Of a stretch of 6,383 nt of DNA, positions 5,115-6,383 are shown in pieces. Made by a program: the position numbers and the translations under genes. A model generated the notes under the pieces. It had not been told where the DNA came from. It did no database searches and worked only from the letters and a program-made list of their open reading frames with translations. The stretch's first letter is position 1. Each line of letters starts with the position of its first letter. The DNA is taken from positions 1-6,383 of the forward strand of contig BFAR01000055.1 in NCBI GenBank assembly GCA_008974855.1, given 5' to 3'. The DNA comes from an archaeon MnTg01 (GTDB lineage: Archaea > Thermoproteota > Nitrososphaeria > Nitrososphaerales > Nitrosopumilaceae).

Positions 5115-5625
5115 ATGCAATAGCTATAGTCCCATCAACTAATTCTTTCATTCGAGTTTTTGCATTCTCGTCTGTTACTTTTCCATCTTTGAGCATATCA
5201 ACTGTCATAAAAACTGCTTTTGGATTTGTAATTACTCGGAAATAGGACATAAGCTGAGTAAGTAAAGTTTGAACATCAATGAAACCGATATTTCCTGAAG
5301 CTAGGATAGCTAATCCTGCAATTTTACCTTCAGTTTCTTTATAATTCACATATTCGAAGAGATTTTTTAATGCTGAACTAAAAAATGAATTGTATATTGG
5401 AGTGCCAATTAGCCATACATCTGCTTCCATAATATCTTTGGTTGCCTGTTTGGTTACTTCGCTATAATTTCCGTCTGGTCCTTCATAACAATCTATTTTT
5501 TCCTTTGAAAGATTGATAAATTTTGTATCTACATTTTTCGTTTTTGCATAATCATACATATCTTGCATCATTATCTGTGTATTTGCTGTTTTTCTTGGAC
5601 TGGCAGAAATAACTACAATCTTCAC
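5095..5625 (-). CDS. NAD(P)H-dependent FMN reductase, flavodoxin fold
   Basis: A 176-residue cytosolic protein of the NADPH-dependent FMN reductase family, which reduces flavin (or a flavin-bound substrate such as a quinone) with NAD(P)H. The hallmarks are in order. There is a first strand and phosphate loop VVISASPRKTANT (4-16). GTPIYNSFFSSALKNLFEYV (74-93) follows, where GTPIYN contacts the flavin and the following helix aids dimer contact. Next is LAILASGNIGF (105-115), the second flavin-binding loop. The length is usual for the family. The start is GTG at 5625; the next in-frame Met is residue 19, after the phosphate loop, so GTG must be used. A TATA box lies 27 bp upstream. The exact substrate cannot be told. 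BluB, which needs reduced FMN, is encoded nearby on the same strand, so a supply role is possible but only inferred. Confidence 0.88.
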   Translation of the reverse strand: MKIVVISASPRKTANTQIMMQDMYDYAKTKNVDTKFINLSKEKIDCYEGPDGNYSEVTKQATKDIMEADVWLIGTPIYNSFFSSALKNLFEYVNYKETEGKIAGLAILASGNIGFIDVQTLLTQLMSYFRVITNPKAVFMTVDMLKDGKVTDENAKTRMKELVDGTIAIASKFYQN

Positions 5626-5648
5626 AACGTGTTTGACAATTCTTAGTG

Positions 5649-5656
5649 TATTTAAA
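5649..5656 (-). promoter_or_regulatory. TATA box for the FMN reductase gene
   Basis: TTTAAATA on the minus strand is centred 27 bp upstream of the GTG at 5625, which fits a leaderless start and a promoter separate from the tRNA gene above it. Confidence 0.6.
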
Positions 5657-5693
5657 CCAAAACTTGGGTTATTGTAAATTTATTTTATTATAC

Positions 5694-5698
5694 AAAAA
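5694..5698 (-). terminator. Oligo-T terminator of the tRNA-Arg gene
   Basis: Five T residues on the minus strand follow the discriminator base of the tRNA directly. No CCA is encoded between them. Confidence 0.5.
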
Positions 5699-5793
5699 CG
5701 GGCTTGGAGGGCTTCGATCCCTCGACCTGTAACTTAGGAGGCTACTGCGCTATCCATGTTGCGCGTCATATGATGACTCTGCGCCACAAGCCC
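5699..5793 (-). tRNA. tRNA-Arg (anticodon CCT) with a D-loop intron
   Basis: On the minus strand the acceptor arm GGGCTTG pairs fully with CAAGCCC, followed by discriminator G and no encoded CCA. The anticodon arm is GTAGC-CTCCTAA-GTTAC, giving anticodon CCT, which reads AGG (Arg). The T arm is GAGGG-ATCGAAG-CCCTC, and the D stem is GCGC with GCGC. The only way to close the D arm is to remove an insert from the D-loop. Removing 20 nt (5759-5778) leaves a D-loop AGCATGGATA and a 75-nt mature tRNA. T-loop position 54 is A instead of the usual T. A TATA-like CTTAAATAA centred about 25 bp upstream overlaps the bluB stop codon. Confidence 0.92.
5759..5778 (-). other. Archaeal tRNA intron in the D-loop (between positions 15 and 16)
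   Basis: The 20-nt insert can fold as most of a bulge-helix-bulge substrate of the archaeal splicing endonuclease. GTCAT pairs with ATGAC inside the intron (loop CAT). The intron's own GCGC pairs with the D-stem GCGC of the 5' exon to make the 4-bp central helix. AGA forms the 5' bulge and AAC the 3' bulge. Cutting after the second base of each bulge gives the stated ends. No pairing is visible for the outer helix, so this is a relaxed motif. Confidence 0.75.
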
Positions 5794-5813
5794 AGCAGGA
5801 AACATGTTTGTAA

Positions 5814-5822
5814 TTATTTAAG
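5814..5822 (-). promoter_or_regulatory. TATA box of the tRNA-Arg gene
   Basis: CTTAAATAA on the minus strand is centred 25 bp upstream of the first tRNA base. It overlaps the bluB stop codon (5818-5820), so the tRNA promoter lies partly in the coding end of the upstream gene. Confidence 0.45.
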
Positions 5823-6383
5823 CGTAATCAAGATTTGCTTTAATTAATTCATGGATGTTATTCCAACTAGAATTTTCTTTCTTTTCCCATTTTTCATAGT
5901 AGATCACATCTTTTAATTCAAGTCTAGGAAGCCATCTAGCAGTTTCTAGATCTGGTTTTTTGGCAAATTCAGAAACATGACCCAGACAAAGATAAGCAAC
6001 TGGTAATACATGTTCAGGCAGTTCTAACGTCTTTTTTAGAGCATCATTTGACAAAATACTTACCCATCCTAAACCTATTCCCTCTGTTCTTGCAGCTAAC
6101 CAAAGATTTTGCACAGCACAACATACACTGTAAATTCCAGTCTCCGGAATACTAGATTTTCCTATAACAAATGGACCAAATTTCAAAGGATCATATGTTA
6201 CACAAATATTGAGAGGCGAATCAAGTATTCCTTCCAATTTAAAAGAAAGATATTTAGATTTTTGAGGTTCTTCAACTAAATGTGAAGAACGTTTTCTTTC
6301 AATCTCAAAGGAATCCTTAATTTTTTTCCTGATTTCAAAGTCTTTTATTAAAATAAAGTTCCATGGTTGAGAAAATCCTACTG
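5818..6383 (-). CDS. bluB: 5,6-dimethylbenzimidazole synthase (BluB), N-terminus beyond the right edge
   Basis: The frame is open from the TAA at 5818 to the right edge, giving 187 residues. A TTG at 6235-6237 is internal, not the start, because family-conserved sequence continues upstream of it. BluB uses O2 to cleave reduced FMN and make 5,6-dimethylbenzimidazole, the lower ligand of cobalamin. Seen: VGFSQPWNFILI at the edge, the flavin-binding strand typical of BluB; LEGILDSPLNICVTYDP; an AVQNLWLAARTEGIGLGWVSIL helix and strand in which the Ser after GWV matches a residue reported as important in bacterial BluB; and LPVAYLCLGHV near the end. Bacterial BluB is about 220-230 residues, so roughly 25-40 N-terminal residues are missing. 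Presence fits archaea that make their own B12. The tRNA-Arg gene follows 24 bp downstream. Confidence 0.9.
   Translation of the reverse strand, partial: VGFSQPWNFILIKDFEIRKKIKDSFEIERKRSSHLVEEPQKSKYLSFKLEGILDSPLNICVTYDPLKFGPFVIGKSSIPETGIYSVCCAVQNLWLAARTEGIGLGWVSILSNDALKKTLELPEHVLPVAYLCLGHVSEFAKKPDLETARWLPRLELKDVIYYEKWEKKENSSWNNIHELIKANLDYA

Noticed and set aside
4863..5120. Minus-strand open frame of 85 codons
   Set aside because: It is antisense to the secreted beta-sandwich gene and is Ile/Asn/Tyr-rich, with no motif and no promoter.
5759..5778. Reading the D-loop insert as a sequencing error or a degenerate tRNA
   Set aside because: All other arms are perfectly paired and the insert itself forms a bulge-helix-bulge-like fold, which argues for a true intron.
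5818..6237. A shorter BluB starting at the TTG at 6235-6237
   Set aside because: The same frame continues upstream with clear BluB sequence (VGFSQPWNFILI), so the TTG is an internal Leu codon.
1..6383. Mobile element, CRISPR array, toxin-antitoxin or phage module
   Set aside because: No transposase, integrase, regularly spaced repeats or terminal repeats were found. The HTH gene and its membrane neighbour have separate TATA boxes with a T-rich tract between them, so they do not look like a toxin-antitoxin pair.

Overview
The window looks like a piece of a chromosome from an AT-rich ammonia-oxidising archaeon of the Nitrosopumilus type (Thaumarchaeota/Nitrososphaeria). The support is indirect but consistent. 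Nearly every gene has a TATA-like box centred about 24-28 bp before its start codon, which is the layout of leaderless archaeal genes, and several of those genes begin with GTG. A tRNA-Arg gene carries a small bulge-helix-bulge intron in its D-loop and encodes no CCA. A secreted protein ends in a PEF-type C-terminal sorting tail. A BluB-type enzyme for the lower ligand of vitamin B12 is present. There are also several tiny zinc-ribbon proteins. No mobile element, CRISPR array or phage gene was seen.

Layout. Positions 1-1014 (minus) hold a two-gene unit: a membrane-anchored LEA14/WHy-like protein followed by a PfkB-family sugar or nucleoside kinase cut by the left edge. Positions 1139-1633 (plus) hold an unknown protein with a winged-helix-like C-terminus. 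It meets a minus-strand zinc-ribbon microprotein tail to tail (1626-1820). That gene shares one short divergent promoter with a second zinc-ribbon microprotein (1869-2024, plus). Positions 2011-3422 (minus) hold a cyclophilin-type prolyl isomerase followed 8 bp later by a secreted, membrane-tethered PEF-CTERM protein, which suggests an operon. Positions 3683-4443 (plus) hold a small HTH protein, a two-helix membrane protein, and a coiled-coil reading frame whose start is out of frame by one base. A third Cys-rich microprotein (4446-4562, minus) lies tail to tail with it.

Positions 4680-5114 (plus) encode a secreted beta-rich protein that overlaps, tail to tail, an NAD(P)H-dependent FMN reductase (5095-5625, minus). 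Then come tRNA-Arg(CCT) with its intron (5699-5793, minus) and bluB (5818 to the right edge, minus).

How the genes work together. The clearest functional themes are the cell envelope (three exported or anchored proteins plus one two-helix membrane protein), flavin chemistry (FMN reductase and BluB, which consumes reduced FMN) and small zinc proteins. The FMN reductase next to bluB is suggestive, but the tRNA gene lies between them and each appears to have its own promoter. The most unusual points are the D-loop tRNA intron, the one-base frame break in the coiled-coil gene, and the promoter apparently shared by two zinc microproteins.
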